Assembly: GCA_013314755.1 (NCBI GenBank)
Contig: JABUFA010000002.1
Span: forward strand, 155,985-219,984
DNA length: 64,000 nt
Direction: 5' to 3'
DNA from: Chthonomonadia bacterium
Lineage (GTDB): Bacteria; Armatimonadota; HRBIN16
The notes beneath the pieces were generated by a model. That model was not told where the DNA came from and did not search any database. It saw only the letters and a program-made list of their open reading frames with translations. Shown here piece after piece: positions 8,482 to 16,645 of this stretch (position 1 is the first letter of the stretch; the number at the start of each line of letters is the position of its first letter). Position numbers and translations under genes: made by a program.

Positions 8482-9303
8482 GTGTATCAAATATACACAT
8501 CAGGACGAGAACAGATGGACGGCTTGCCCACCGCATTACGCAGTTACGTCATACCTGCGCAGTCGCTCCTGCTGGACGAGGAGATGGCACCAAGCTTTCT
8601 GTCTCTGCACAGCGCGCTTCGTCGGGTTTCGGAGGAGTTGAAGGAAAGCGGCGTACAGGTATTGCTGGTGGTATCGGCGGGATGGGTAACTCCAGATGCT
8701 TTTAGTGTAGGCGCCAGCCCTGAATATGTTGGAGTTCTTGAGGAAAACTTTGTCGGAATGATATCGTATCGTTACAGGGGTGCACCTCAGCTGGCGCAGA
8801 CTATCGTGGAGCATGGTGCCGATGCTTCTCTGCCTGTATGCCTGATCGCCGAGGGAGGCGAGCTGGACATCAGCTCGGTGGTCGCACTGCGTGCGCTTCA
8901 TCTGGACGAAACCATGCAGGTGGTACCGTTGAGCATCTGCCCGTTGTCTCTGCGAGACAGCTATCGGTGGGGACGGGTTATTGCGGAAACCGCCGCCACA
9001 TGGAACAAACGTGTCGCCCTGCTGGCTGTGGGAGGGCTATCAGGGCGGCTGGACCACCGCGCGATTACCGCCGTGTCGCCCGAAGGCAAACTGCACGATG
9101 AGCAGGTTCTGCGCGTGCTGGAACAACGAGCGTGGAACGAACTGCTGAACCTGGACCCCCTCCTCTCTGCGCGGGCACAGCCCGCCGGCGGTTTGCATCA
9201 CCTGGTAGTTCTGTCTGGCTTTGCTCAGCAGGCGCGTGAGGTACAGGTACTGAGCTATCAGGGTATCATCGGCACGGGGAATGCCGTGGTGCGATGTGTG
9301 TGA
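8482..9303 (+). CDS. LigB-like (class III extradiol dioxygenase superfamily) protein, metal site apparently degenerate
   Basis: 273 residues. The overall pattern follows the LigB/AmmeMemoRadiSam-B fold: VQVLLVVSAGW where dioxygenases have a Sp-H-W motif, an EHGADASLPVCLI segment, then VALLAVGGLSGRLDHR where the family has an SG-x-LSH motif, and a C-terminal VQVLSYQGIIGTGNAVV. The metal-binding histidines of the first and third motifs look replaced, so catalysis is doubtful. The start is GTG 8482, with GGAAGAGG seven bases upstream; the frame is open back to a TTG at 8449. It lies 40 bases after dnaE and ends at a hairpin terminator. Function not known; family assignment is from pattern only. 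Confidence 0.55.
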   Translation: MYQIYTSGREQMDGLPTALRSYVIPAQSLLLDEEMAPSFLSLHSALRRVSEELKESGVQVLLVVSAGWVTPDAFSVGASPEYVGVLEENFVGMISYRYRGAPQLAQTIVEHGADASLPVCLIAEGGELDISSVVALRALHLDETMQVVPLSICPLSLRDSYRWGRVIAETAATWNKRVALLAVGGLSGRLDHRAITAVSPEGKLHDEQVLRVLEQRAWNELLNLDPLLSARAQPAGGLHHLVVLSGFAQQAREVQVLSYQGIIGTGNAVVRCV

Positions 9304-9327
9304 CCGGTCTGTTACTCCCCTCTCCCT

Positions 9328-9356
9328 CTCCCCGCCCGCACGGCGAGGAGTTTTTT
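9328..9356 (+). terminator. Intrinsic terminator after the LigB-like gene
   Basis: CTCCCCGCC pairs with GGCGAGGAG (one mismatch) and is followed directly by TTTTTT. Its last base touches the 3' end of the converging HEPN gene. Confidence 0.6.
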
Positions 9357-9913
9357 CATGCACCAAGCAACAGCTTCAGCATCTTAACCATGTCGTTTAG
9401 CGCATCCAGGATCTGCTCTGCCTGGTGGTGTTCTGGGGGTGGACAGTCTACGGACAAATCATGGTGAGCAATGCGGTGGTCTACCCACCTCCGGAACGGC
9501 GTGGCGAGGTTGTCAAAATCCTCCAACCATTGGCGAATCACCGTCTTGGGGATATGCAATGCCCCTTCGCCCGCCAGACGAGCAAAGAGACGATTTACCT
9601 CCTCGCGCTGAGCCATGTCCGCGGAGCGTAGAGCACTCCGCCGTGACAGACATTCCGCATGGATTTCCATGTCCTGCAGGAGTTTCACCAGCGAGATGGT
9701 ACGGTGCCGGGGGTTCGCATCCGCCAGTCGCCGTATCGCCAAGGATACCCCAACCAGGTATAGGTGATCCAACCACGCAACCCACTCCGGGTTATCCACA
9801 AGGCGATCGCGCACGTCGCGGTAAACCCGGCGTTCGTTGAGCAGGCGAGAGACCTCTGCCTCTATTACGCCAAGCCAGCGACGCCACTTGCGCCGCTTGC
9901 TGATTTCGTCCAT
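9356..9913 (-). CDS. AbiU2-like HEPN domain protein
   Basis: 185 residues. The pattern LYLVGVSLAIRRLADANP, then TISLVKLLQDMEIHAE, then FRRWVDHRIAHHDLS near residue 140 resembles the HEPN_AbiU2 family, in which a helical bundle carries a basic-histidine ribonuclease-type motif close to an AH-x-D. In this copy the canonical first arginine of R-N-K-x-x-A-H is not in place; R141/R142 and H146 or H150 could serve instead, so activity is uncertain. The ATG shares its A with the stop of sbcC (TGATG), so it is translationally coupled to the SbcCD nuclease genes. HEPN-AbiU2 proteins are known from abortive infection and toxin systems; a role here is inference. Confidence 0.55.
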   Translation of the reverse strand: MDEISKRRKWRRWLGVIEAEVSRLLNERRVYRDVRDRLVDNPEWVAWLDHLYLVGVSLAIRRLADANPRHRTISLVKLLQDMEIHAECLSRRSALRSADMAQREEVNRLFARLAGEGALHIPKTVIRQWLEDFDNLATPFRRWVDHRIAHHDLSVDCPPPEHHQAEQILDALNDMVKMLKLLLGA

Positions 9914-12882
9914 CAGTTCGCAAACAGCCCCCCAAGTGCCTCAGGCTCAGTGAACGTATCGCTGTCGGTCACCGCTTCAAGCATCTCTGGCATGGTGAAC
10001 AGACCGTACTCGCGCACGGCGCTCCGGTGCTGGCTCGGGTTGTAGTCCACGCGCAGACAGCGGTCGGCACCAGCCTGTATCTCCTCAATATGCGAGATAA
10101 TGATAATCTGGTCAAAGCGGTCGCGCAGGCGTCGGAGCAACTGCAGGGTGTTCTCGCGCCGGTCCGTATCCAGTGAACCGAACACCTCGTCCAGCACCAG
10201 CAATCCCAGCGGTTGCCCGGTGCGTTCGCAAATCATCTCCGCCATTGCCAGACGCAGGCTCAGGTTGACAATATCCTCTTCCCCACCGGACACGATGGGC
10301 TTCGGGCGGTCTTCGTCTATCAGCGTAAACTCAAAGTCCTCGCTGATATGAATCTGCGTGTATCTGCCGTCGGTTAGCAGGTTCAGCAGCTCGCTGGCGC
10401 GCTCCTGAAGTTCAGGCACTACCTCGCTGTTGAGCAGGTCGCCAAAACTGCGCATCCATTCCCTCACGATGCCATCTCGCCGCACCACTCGCTCCAGCTC
10501 GCGCAGTTCGCGCAAGTGCTCCTGCAGGCGCTCCCACTGCTGTTCCAGCGTAGCGACCTGTGCCTCGTGCTGGCGCACGCGCTCCTGCAGGACGCGCACC
10601 TGTGTCTCTGCCTCCTTGAGGCTCTGCTGACAGCGTTCGTACTCCTCGACAACCTTCTGATACTCCTGCGCGTCGTATGCCAGGTCCCGCAGGCTCCCCT
10701 GCGCCTGTTCCATCTGCTCCTGCGCCTTCTGCACCTCTGCCTGAGTCGCCTGGTAGCGCGTCTGCAGGTCGTCCAGCCGGTCGGATATCGGACGCAGGCG
10801 TAGCGCCTCATCCCAGATTGGCTGAAGGGCATCCATCTCTCGCCGCAGCTGGTCGTGCACCTCCGCATCGTAGCCCGCGGGCAGTTGCTCCATCTCTGCC
10901 GTGGCGGTCTGAATCTCCTGTCGCGCCTGTGTCAGGAAGTCTTGCAGTTGCTCCATGACCTGTGTGACGCGCCCCACTTCGCGTTTCCACTGGTTATAGC
11001 GTTCCCGCCAGACCTGTTCCTGCGCCACCGCCTGCTGTGCCAGCGGCTGTATCTGCTCGTACTGCTGACGAAGCGATTCATGCTCCTGAGCATTATAAGC
11101 GGCAGAGACCTTCTCTCTGCGCTGGATAAGGGCGGCTATCTGCTCCTGCAGTTTTTCCACCTGCCTGAGCTGATCATTCCGCTGACGATACTGCTCCTGC
11201 AGGCGTGTCAGCTGGGCGCGGTACTGTTCAAGGTCTGCACGTGCCTCTTGCAGGCTCTGTCGGCAGGTGTCAATCGCTTCGGTGTCGCGTTCAGCCTCTG
11301 CCTTGCGGCTCAGCGCGGACTGTAACTGTCGCTCCACCGCCTGCAACTCCACCTCAAAATGCTTCACCACACTGGAAAAATCCTCGCCCAGGCGGCGGGT
11401 GCACACGGGACACTCGCCATCGGGTCCCAGCTCCTCCACGCGCCGGCGGCGCTCCTCAATCTCCCGCATCTGTCGGCGCAGGTTGTTCACCTCGGCGTCC
11501 GCGCTGGCTATGGCACTGGCACGCAACCTCTCCAGACGAGCCAGTTCCGCCTCCAGTTCGCCCACTCTGCCCTCCGCCTCACGCACCAGCATCTCCGTGC
11601 GCTGGAGGTCAGCCTCAACCTGCTCGGTCAGGGCAAGCTGGGCGTTTATCCCCTCCACCTGTTCGCGCAGTGAGCTAATCTGCGCATCGAGCGCCGAAAT
11701 CTGCTTTTGCACCTCCAGTTTCTTTCTGTCCAGCTCCTCCAGCTGGAGGCGCAGCTGTTCCGCCTGCTGTGCCTTCTGCTTCAGCTCGCGTACATACTGC
11801 GCCTGCTGGTTCAGCTCCGCCTCCTGGCTTTGCAGCTGAGACAGCTCCGCCTGTGCCTGCGCCAGCTGGCTTTCTCTCTCAACGACCTGCGCCTGAAGGC
11901 TCTCTATCTGTACTCGCAGTTCCGCGCGGCGCTGTTCATAGCGCTGAAGCTCCTCCATCTGGCGCAACTGCTCACGCACCTGCTTGTATCTCTCGCCCTG
12001 CGGTCGCAGTTCTACCAGCCGTGCCCGAGCGCTCTCCGCCTCAGCCAGCTCGCTCTGAAGGCGGTTCAGCTCCTCCTGTCGCGCCCGGACAGTCTGCTCC
12101 AGTATCTGAACCTGCGTTTGCAGGCTGTCATAAGCCGTCTTTTTGGCGTTCCATTGCTCAAAAACAGGTTGCCATTTCTCTACTTCTGCCCGGACGGTCT
12201 GCAGGCTCCCCTCCGCCTCCTGCAAATCGGCACGGGCTGCTGCAAGGTCCGCCTGTGCCTGTTTCAGCCGCGCCTGCGCCTCTTCGGGGCTGATGGGCAA
12301 AGACTGTTTGCCGCGCAGCTCGGAACGCTCTGACTGGAGCTGCTCCTCCAGCCACTTCACACTGCGCGTCACTCGCTCCAGCCCCAGCATCCGCAGAACC
12401 TCATCCCGCCGCTTTGCCTTGTCGAAGTTCAGAAACTCCAGCTCCCCCTGCTGGGCAAAGAAGGAGGTGAGGAACTGACGGTAGGTCATGCCACCAAGCA
12501 GTTTCTGAATCATGCGGTTGACGCCAGTGGTGCCATCCGCTATCGCTTCACGCTCGGACTGCAGGCGGTACAGCCGCGCCCCCTGCGCCGTGCGCTCTAC
12601 CTCGTAGGTATTTCCTCCCAGCGAAAAGGTAAGCACCGCTTTGGGGTTCGTTCCCCGCGCTCGCAGAGAGCTGCTGTCCAGCAGGTTGAGAAACAGAGGG
12701 CGCACCTCCTCCACCTTACTGCGCAGTGCCTCCGCCCCATACAGCGACCAGCAGATTGCCTCCAGCAGAGTGCTTTTGCCCGAACCGTTTGCACCGATGA
12801 TGGCGGTGATGCCATCCTCAAAGGTGATGTCCAGGTCTATATACTGTCGGAAGTTATTCAGTTGCAGACGCTGTATTTTCAT
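9913..12882 (-). CDS. sbcC: SbcC-like SMC-family ATPase (exonuclease subunit)
   Basis: 989 residues, the ATPase partner of the SbcD/Mre11 nuclease in double-strand break and hairpin processing. N-terminal ATPase half: IQRLQLNNFRQY, then the Walker A GANGSGKST at about 30-38. Two long coiled-coil arms flank a zinc hook, Cys491-Pro-Val-Cys494 (ECPVCTRRLG). The C-terminal half has the signature VSGGEEDIVNLSLRLAMAE, Walker B LGLLVLDEVFGSLD, and the H-loop IIIISHIEE. All expected parts are intact. It follows sbcD by two bases and is coupled to the downstream HEPN gene. Rad50 is the archaeal and eukaryotic name for the same family. Confidence 0.93.
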   Translation of the reverse strand: MKIQRLQLNNFRQYIDLDITFEDGITAIIGANGSGKSTLLEAICWSLYGAEALRSKVEEVRPLFLNLLDSSSLRARGTNPKAVLTFSLGGNTYEVERTAQGARLYRLQSEREAIADGTTGVNRMIQKLLGGMTYRQFLTSFFAQQGELEFLNFDKAKRRDEVLRMLGLERVTRSVKWLEEQLQSERSELRGKQSLPISPEEAQARLKQAQADLAAARADLQEAEGSLQTVRAEVEKWQPVFEQWNAKKTAYDSLQTQVQILEQTVRARQEELNRLQSELAEAESARARLVELRPQGERYKQVREQLRQMEELQRYEQRRAELRVQIESLQAQVVERESQLAQAQAELSQLQSQEAELNQQAQYVRELKQKAQQAEQLRLQLEELDRKKLEVQKQISALDAQISSLREQVEGINAQLALTEQVEADLQRTEMLVREAEGRVGELEAELARLERLRASAIASADAEVNNLRRQMREIEERRRRVEELGPDGECPVCTRRLGEDFSSVVKHFEVELQAVERQLQSALSRKAEAERDTEAIDTCRQSLQEARADLEQYRAQLTRLQEQYRQRNDQLRQVEKLQEQIAALIQRREKVSAAYNAQEHESLRQQYEQIQPLAQQAVAQEQVWRERYNQWKREVGRVTQVMEQLQDFLTQARQEIQTATAEMEQLPAGYDAEVHDQLRREMDALQPIWDEALRLRPISDRLDDLQTRYQATQAEVQKAQEQMEQAQGSLRDLAYDAQEYQKVVEEYERCQQSLKEAETQVRVLQERVRQHEAQVATLEQQWERLQEHLRELRELERVVRRDGIVREWMRSFGDLLNSEVVPELQERASELLNLLTDGRYTQIHISEDFEFTLIDEDRPKPIVSGGEEDIVNLSLRLAMAEMICERTGQPLGLLVLDEVFGSLDTDRRENTLQLLRRLRDRFDQIIIISHIEEIQAGADRCLRVDYNPSQHRSAVREYGLFTMPEMLEAVTDSDTFTEPEALGGLFAN

Positions 12883-12884
12883 GA

Positions 12885-14051
12885 CTATAGCACCTCGCTG
12901 ACCGCACTCATTGCCTCCAGCCCTCGCGCAACGACCTCTTCGGGGCGGATGTCGGCAGGCAGTTCATCCTTGCGCTCCTCCACGAACTGCCGCCAGCGTT
13001 CCTCCACCGGCTGAATCTCTCCCGTGCCCCCTGCCTGTTCCTGCGCGATAGCGACCTTTTGTGGAGCGCGGAAGTCTACCTGCACATGGAACGCCTGCGC
13101 CATCCCCGTCACTATCGCCCGGTGCGTGCGGGCACGCTCGCCATACGGAAGGTTCAGCACGCGCACGCGCACCAGCGCATCCGCGACCTCCTCCTGCTCC
13201 GCCTCTGCCAGCACCTTCTCCACCACTTCCTCCACGGATGCACACGTATCGGCGTCCACGTCAGGCAACGTAACCACCCGCCGGGTTGGAACAGTGCGAT
13301 GGCGGATCAACGGGGGCTTGCCCTTCTCTATCTCCACCCACACCCATCCCTTCTCGCGCTTCTCGCTCCAGATGTTGGTGGTGGTGAACTCTGTTGCCCC
13401 GGCATAGGCAGCGTTGTGGCTGAGCTTGCGAAAATCGTGATAGTCTCCCAGCGCGATATAGTCCCACCGCTCGTCCAGCACGCGCGCCATCGGCAGGAAG
13501 AAAGGCGTGTAATCGTAGGGTGTCATGCCCTGCAGCACGCCATGCACCGCCAGGATATTGAAGCGATACCTTTCATCTGGCTCCGGGCGCAGGTTCTCCT
13601 CTAGCAGGCTTGTGGCGCCAGCGGCAGGCACGCACATCACCGCTGTGTCCAGCTCTGGCAGTTCAACCCGCTCGGGCTTCGCGTAAACCACCCTGATGCC
13701 CGGTATCTCCTCAAAGAGAGGAAAGACCGCACTGCTCTCGCGCGTGCGCGGGGTGTCATGATTGCCCCCCAGCAGAATCAGCGGCTTGTAAGTGCGTTCT
13801 TTCTGCAGCTTCCCCAGAACCCTGAACGCCTGGCGCAGGGACCAGATGCTCGGCACTTTCTTGTCAAAAAAGTCGCCCGTGATGAGCACGAGGTCCGGCG
13901 AGGCTTCCAGAATGGCTTTCATCGCATGGGCGAATGCGTGATAGACATCCACCTCGCGCTGATTCAGCCCCGTTTTAGGCTCTTCTTTGGACAGTGAACG
14001 ATACCCCAGGTGGGTATCGCTGATATGGGCAATGGTCAGCTTCTCCCGCAT
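12885..14051 (-). CDS. sbcD: SbcD/Mre11-like DNA nuclease
   Basis: 388 residues of the calcineurin-like phosphoesterase superfamily. Metal-binding motifs in order: AHISDTHLGY (residues 8-17), LVLITGDFFDKK, LLGGNHDTPR, ILAVHGVLQG and YIALGDYHDF. These are the five Mre11 nuclease motifs. It forms the SbcCD complex with the next gene and would cut hairpins and process DNA ends. It begins immediately after the stop of the deoxyhypusine-synthase-like gene (14053). The C-terminal domain includes a VDFRAPQKVAIAQEQ stretch and an acidic tail. Confidence 0.93.
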   Translation of the reverse strand: MREKLTIAHISDTHLGYRSLSKEEPKTGLNQREVDVYHAFAHAMKAILEASPDLVLITGDFFDKKVPSIWSLRQAFRVLGKLQKERTYKPLILLGGNHDTPRTRESSAVFPLFEEIPGIRVVYAKPERVELPELDTAVMCVPAAGATSLLEENLRPEPDERYRFNILAVHGVLQGMTPYDYTPFFLPMARVLDERWDYIALGDYHDFRKLSHNAAYAGATEFTTTNIWSEKREKGWVWVEIEKGKPPLIRHRTVPTRRVVTLPDVDADTCASVEEVVEKVLAEAEQEEVADALVRVRVLNLPYGERARTHRAIVTGMAQAFHVQVDFRAPQKVAIAQEQAGGTGEIQPVEERWRQFVEERKDELPADIRPEEVVARGLEAMSAVSEVL

Positions 14052-14052
14052 C

Positions 14053-14976
14053 TTACTTCGCCTCCAGCGCGTCTACAATCAACCGGTGGAGAGAGGGAAT
14101 GCTCACCCGATGGTCCACGCGCAGGTTGAACCCTCTGCCACCCAGCGACGTCGGGCGCACGACAATGTTTTTAGAGGGGCGGTAAAAATAGTCGTTCAGA
14201 CCGCGGCGGATGTCAAAGTTAGCGGTGGTGATGGGATGCACCTGATAACCCAGGTTACGGGCGATGCTCAGCGCCTTCAGGAACACCTCGGGGCCGATGA
14301 CCGCCGAGCCGAAGTTCAGGTAACACCCTTCCTTCATCTGCGCCACGCTGTGGCAGAATATCTTAAAATCTGTATAAGTTGCTAAACCTGTTCTTGCACC
14401 ATCGCAGGTCGGATGCTGGTGGATGATGTCTGTACCGATGGCAACATGCACCGTTGCAGGCACACCCAGCCGATAGGCAGTGGCGAGGATGCTGTACTCC
14501 TGATAGGGCAGATTGTGCTCCACAATCCACCGCCCTATCGCGTAGCCCATGCCCTCCTCGGCGTACCGGTTGATGGCTTCGTTCATGAAGCGTCCGGTCT
14601 CCTCTGCCATGCCGAAGGAACCATCCTCAATACTGCGAGGCACGTACTCGCTGGTTTCTCCTATCAACGCCATTTCAAAGTCGTGGATGGATACCGCTCC
14701 GTTCATCGCCAGGTGGGTAATCACGCCTCGCTTCACCAGGTCAATAATCAACAGGGATAGCCCGCTCTTGACCACATGTCCACCCATCATCACGATAATC
14801 TGCTTCTTTTCCTTCGCCGCCCGGATGACGCGCTTTGCCAGCTGCAGGAACTGTCGGTTCTGCCATACAGGAAAATCACGGGTGTCGGCAATGAAATCCG
14901 AACGTTTCACCAGGTTGTGCCGTTCGGCGATGGGATAGGTTTTGATTTTGGACAGGTCAATCATGGCTCGTTCCAT
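14053..14976 (-). CDS. Deoxyhypusine-synthase-like protein
   Basis: 307 residues. The segment KKQIIVMMGGHVVKSGLSLL, then IIDLVKRGVITHLAMNGAVS and IHDFEMALIG, matches the NAD-binding core of deoxyhypusine synthase (AGAMVPAG ... DLI ... TTGAN-x-x-HD in classical members). A GSFGMAEETGRFMNEAI motif and PITTANFDIRRGLNDYFYRP follow. The active-site lysine region of eukaryotic enzymes is not evident, so a deoxyhypusine or homospermidine reaction is unproven. The start is ATG 14976, with AGGAAGG six bases upstream; a longer frame upstream is a shadow of the preceding gene. It sits between a sugar-isomerase-like gene and sbcD in an apparent operon. Confidence 0.6.
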   Translation of the reverse strand: MERAMIDLSKIKTYPIAERHNLVKRSDFIADTRDFPVWQNRQFLQLAKRVIRAAKEKKQIIVMMGGHVVKSGLSLLIIDLVKRGVITHLAMNGAVSIHDFEMALIGETSEYVPRSIEDGSFGMAEETGRFMNEAINRYAEEGMGYAIGRWIVEHNLPYQEYSILATAYRLGVPATVHVAIGTDIIHQHPTCDGARTGLATYTDFKIFCHSVAQMKEGCYLNFGSAVIGPEVFLKALSIARNLGYQVHPITTANFDIRRGLNDYFYRPSKNIVVRPTSLGGRGFNLRVDHRVSIPSLHRLIVDALEAK

Positions 14977-15040
14977 TTCGCACCTTCCTGTGGGGCTGGA
15001 GGGCGATGGCTCGCCCTCCAGAGAGTTATACCCGACTCGG

Positions 15041-16495
15041 CTAGCTCCAGAACGGAGGCTCCGGCGTCCAGACACCGTGCGTGGATTCCGGCGCGTATAC
15101 ATCCATGCCGAGATAGTTGCCCAGCGCCTCCCACAGCACATCGCCGACGGAGCCGAGCGTCATTGCCACGTGGTGCGGGAAGTGTCGGCACAGCACATCG
15201 CGATAGAACCTCTGCAAGCCCGGAATGCGGCACCAGCCGTATGCGCCGAAGGTCTTCGCGCGGTTCTCCTCTACCGTGCCCTGTGCCAGAGCCGCTTTCC
15301 ACTCGCCATCCGCGCTCTGGGTGATGCGGCAGAGTGTGACAGGACCCTCCTTCACCTCGAACTCAATCACCCCTGTCGCGTTGTCACGCCCTGTGGAGGC
15401 GGCGATAATCTCCTGCACACCGATGCGCGGCGGCGTCTTGGCAAAGGTGGTCGGATATACGCCACAGTGCCACAGGTTCGCCAGCTCGGGATCCTCGTTG
15501 TGCAGGTTATTCCAGTCCGCAAGCGTTGCCGGTGCACCCGACGCCAGCAGGGCAGCGTGCATGGACAGCGTGCCCATGATGTCCGACTCGCACGCGCAGG
15601 GAATGCCGCGGTCGCCCAGCCTGCTCATAGTGGTGCAGGTGCAGATGCCCAGATTCATCTGGATGGATGTCCAGCACTGTATCGCCAGAGCATCCAGCCC
15701 CTTCTCCTCCACAAATCGCTCCACAAACAGCTCGAAGCGAGCCATTTTGTTCAGCACGTCCGCAGGCACGCCTTTTGCATCCGCGTACTGGGCAATCTCC
15801 TGCATCTTCTGCTGAACCTCCGCGCTGTTGGGGTCCATGCGCTGGACACCCGCAATCGCCTCCGACAGGTCCAGCGTGACTACCGTCGGTCCCAGCCTCT
15901 GAAGCATCTTCTCGTCGTAGCGACAGGTCCAGAAAGCATCGGGGCGCGCACCGATTTGCCCATAACGTGCCTTGCGGATGCCGTTGACCACGCGACACAC
16001 CGCGGCAAACCGCTGAATGTCCTTTTTGAAAGCCTCCTCGCGCGGGAACAGAATAGGCACTCGCCCTACTGTGTAGTCCACTCCCAGCTGGCGCAGAGCC
16101 TCCCCGATGGACAATAGCCCACAGAACGAGTCGCGGCGCGGCGTGCTGGGAGTGAGAACCTCTTCCTCCTGGCATCCGAAGATGTAGATGGGCACGTTCA
16201 GGTCGGCGGTTTTTATCGCGGCGGCAACGCCCTGCTCGTCACCGAAGTTCACCGCCGCCACCACGATGCCGTCCACTGCCTGTTCCCGGAAGAGCTTGCC
16301 GGCAACATACGCCTCTTTCAGCGTCTCCACACAGCCCAGCTTGGTCATGCTCTCATCCGGCACAACCACCTGAATGCCCACTTCCTGCATGGCGGCGATG
16401 GTCTCGTTGCGCATCTTCGCGGCGAGTTCGTCACTGAAGAAGCCCCGGTTTGCGGCGATTAGTCCAAGTTTTACAGGCGGAAGCTGTACCATCAT
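15041..16495 (-). CDS. L-fucose/L-arabinose isomerase family protein
   Basis: 484 residues. Two-part architecture typical of the FucI/AraA superfamily: an N-terminal Rossmann-like half (VKLGLIAANRGFFSDELAAK, then AVDGIVVAAVNFGDEQGVAA and VPIYIFGCQEEE) and a C-terminal half with NGIRKARYGQIGARPDAFWT and PNSAEVQQKM. Acidic and histidine residues in the later part (CACESDIMGTLSMHAALL, HNEDPELANLWHCGVYP) would form the metal site. Substrate sugar unknown; it could be a ketol-isomerase of unusual specificity. GGAGGGGAGG precedes the ATG pair. It is divergent from mrp, and 64 bases separate it from the downstream deoxyhypusine-synthase-like gene. Confidence 0.75.
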   Translation of the reverse strand: MMVQLPPVKLGLIAANRGFFSDELAAKMRNETIAAMQEVGIQVVVPDESMTKLGCVETLKEAYVAGKLFREQAVDGIVVAAVNFGDEQGVAAAIKTADLNVPIYIFGCQEEEVLTPSTPRRDSFCGLLSIGEALRQLGVDYTVGRVPILFPREEAFKKDIQRFAAVCRVVNGIRKARYGQIGARPDAFWTCRYDEKMLQRLGPTVVTLDLSEAIAGVQRMDPNSAEVQQKMQEIAQYADAKGVPADVLNKMARFELFVERFVEEKGLDALAIQCWTSIQMNLGICTCTTMSRLGDRGIPCACESDIMGTLSMHAALLASGAPATLADWNNLHNEDPELANLWHCGVYPTTFAKTPPRIGVQEIIAASTGRDNATGVIEFEVKEGPVTLCRITQSADGEWKAALAQGTVEENRAKTFGAYGWCRIPGLQRFYRDVLCRHFPHHVAMTLGSVGDVLWEALGNYLGMDVYAPESTHGVWTPEPPFWS

Positions 16496-16581
16496 CTGTT
16501 CCTCCCCTCCAGCAAATGTTTTTGGTCATTCCGTTCTTATGCTTCGCTCCTGCAAGCCTTTTTCCTGCCTGACACCTTTGC

Positions 16582-16610
16582 TTGCCTTCGCACAGGCTTT
16601 GGGGTACAAT
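16582..16610 (+). promoter_or_regulatory. Probable mrp promoter
   Basis: TTGCCT (16582-16587), a 17-base spacer and TACAAT (16605-16610), about 35 bases before the start codon. Confidence 0.55.
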
Positions 16611-16645
16611 GTTCTAAAACTCACCCCAGACAAGAGGAAGGAACC

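Noticed and set aside
14942..16117. 391-codon plus frame opposite the isomerase-like gene
   Set aside because: Antisense shadow; the minus frame has the isomerase family motifs.
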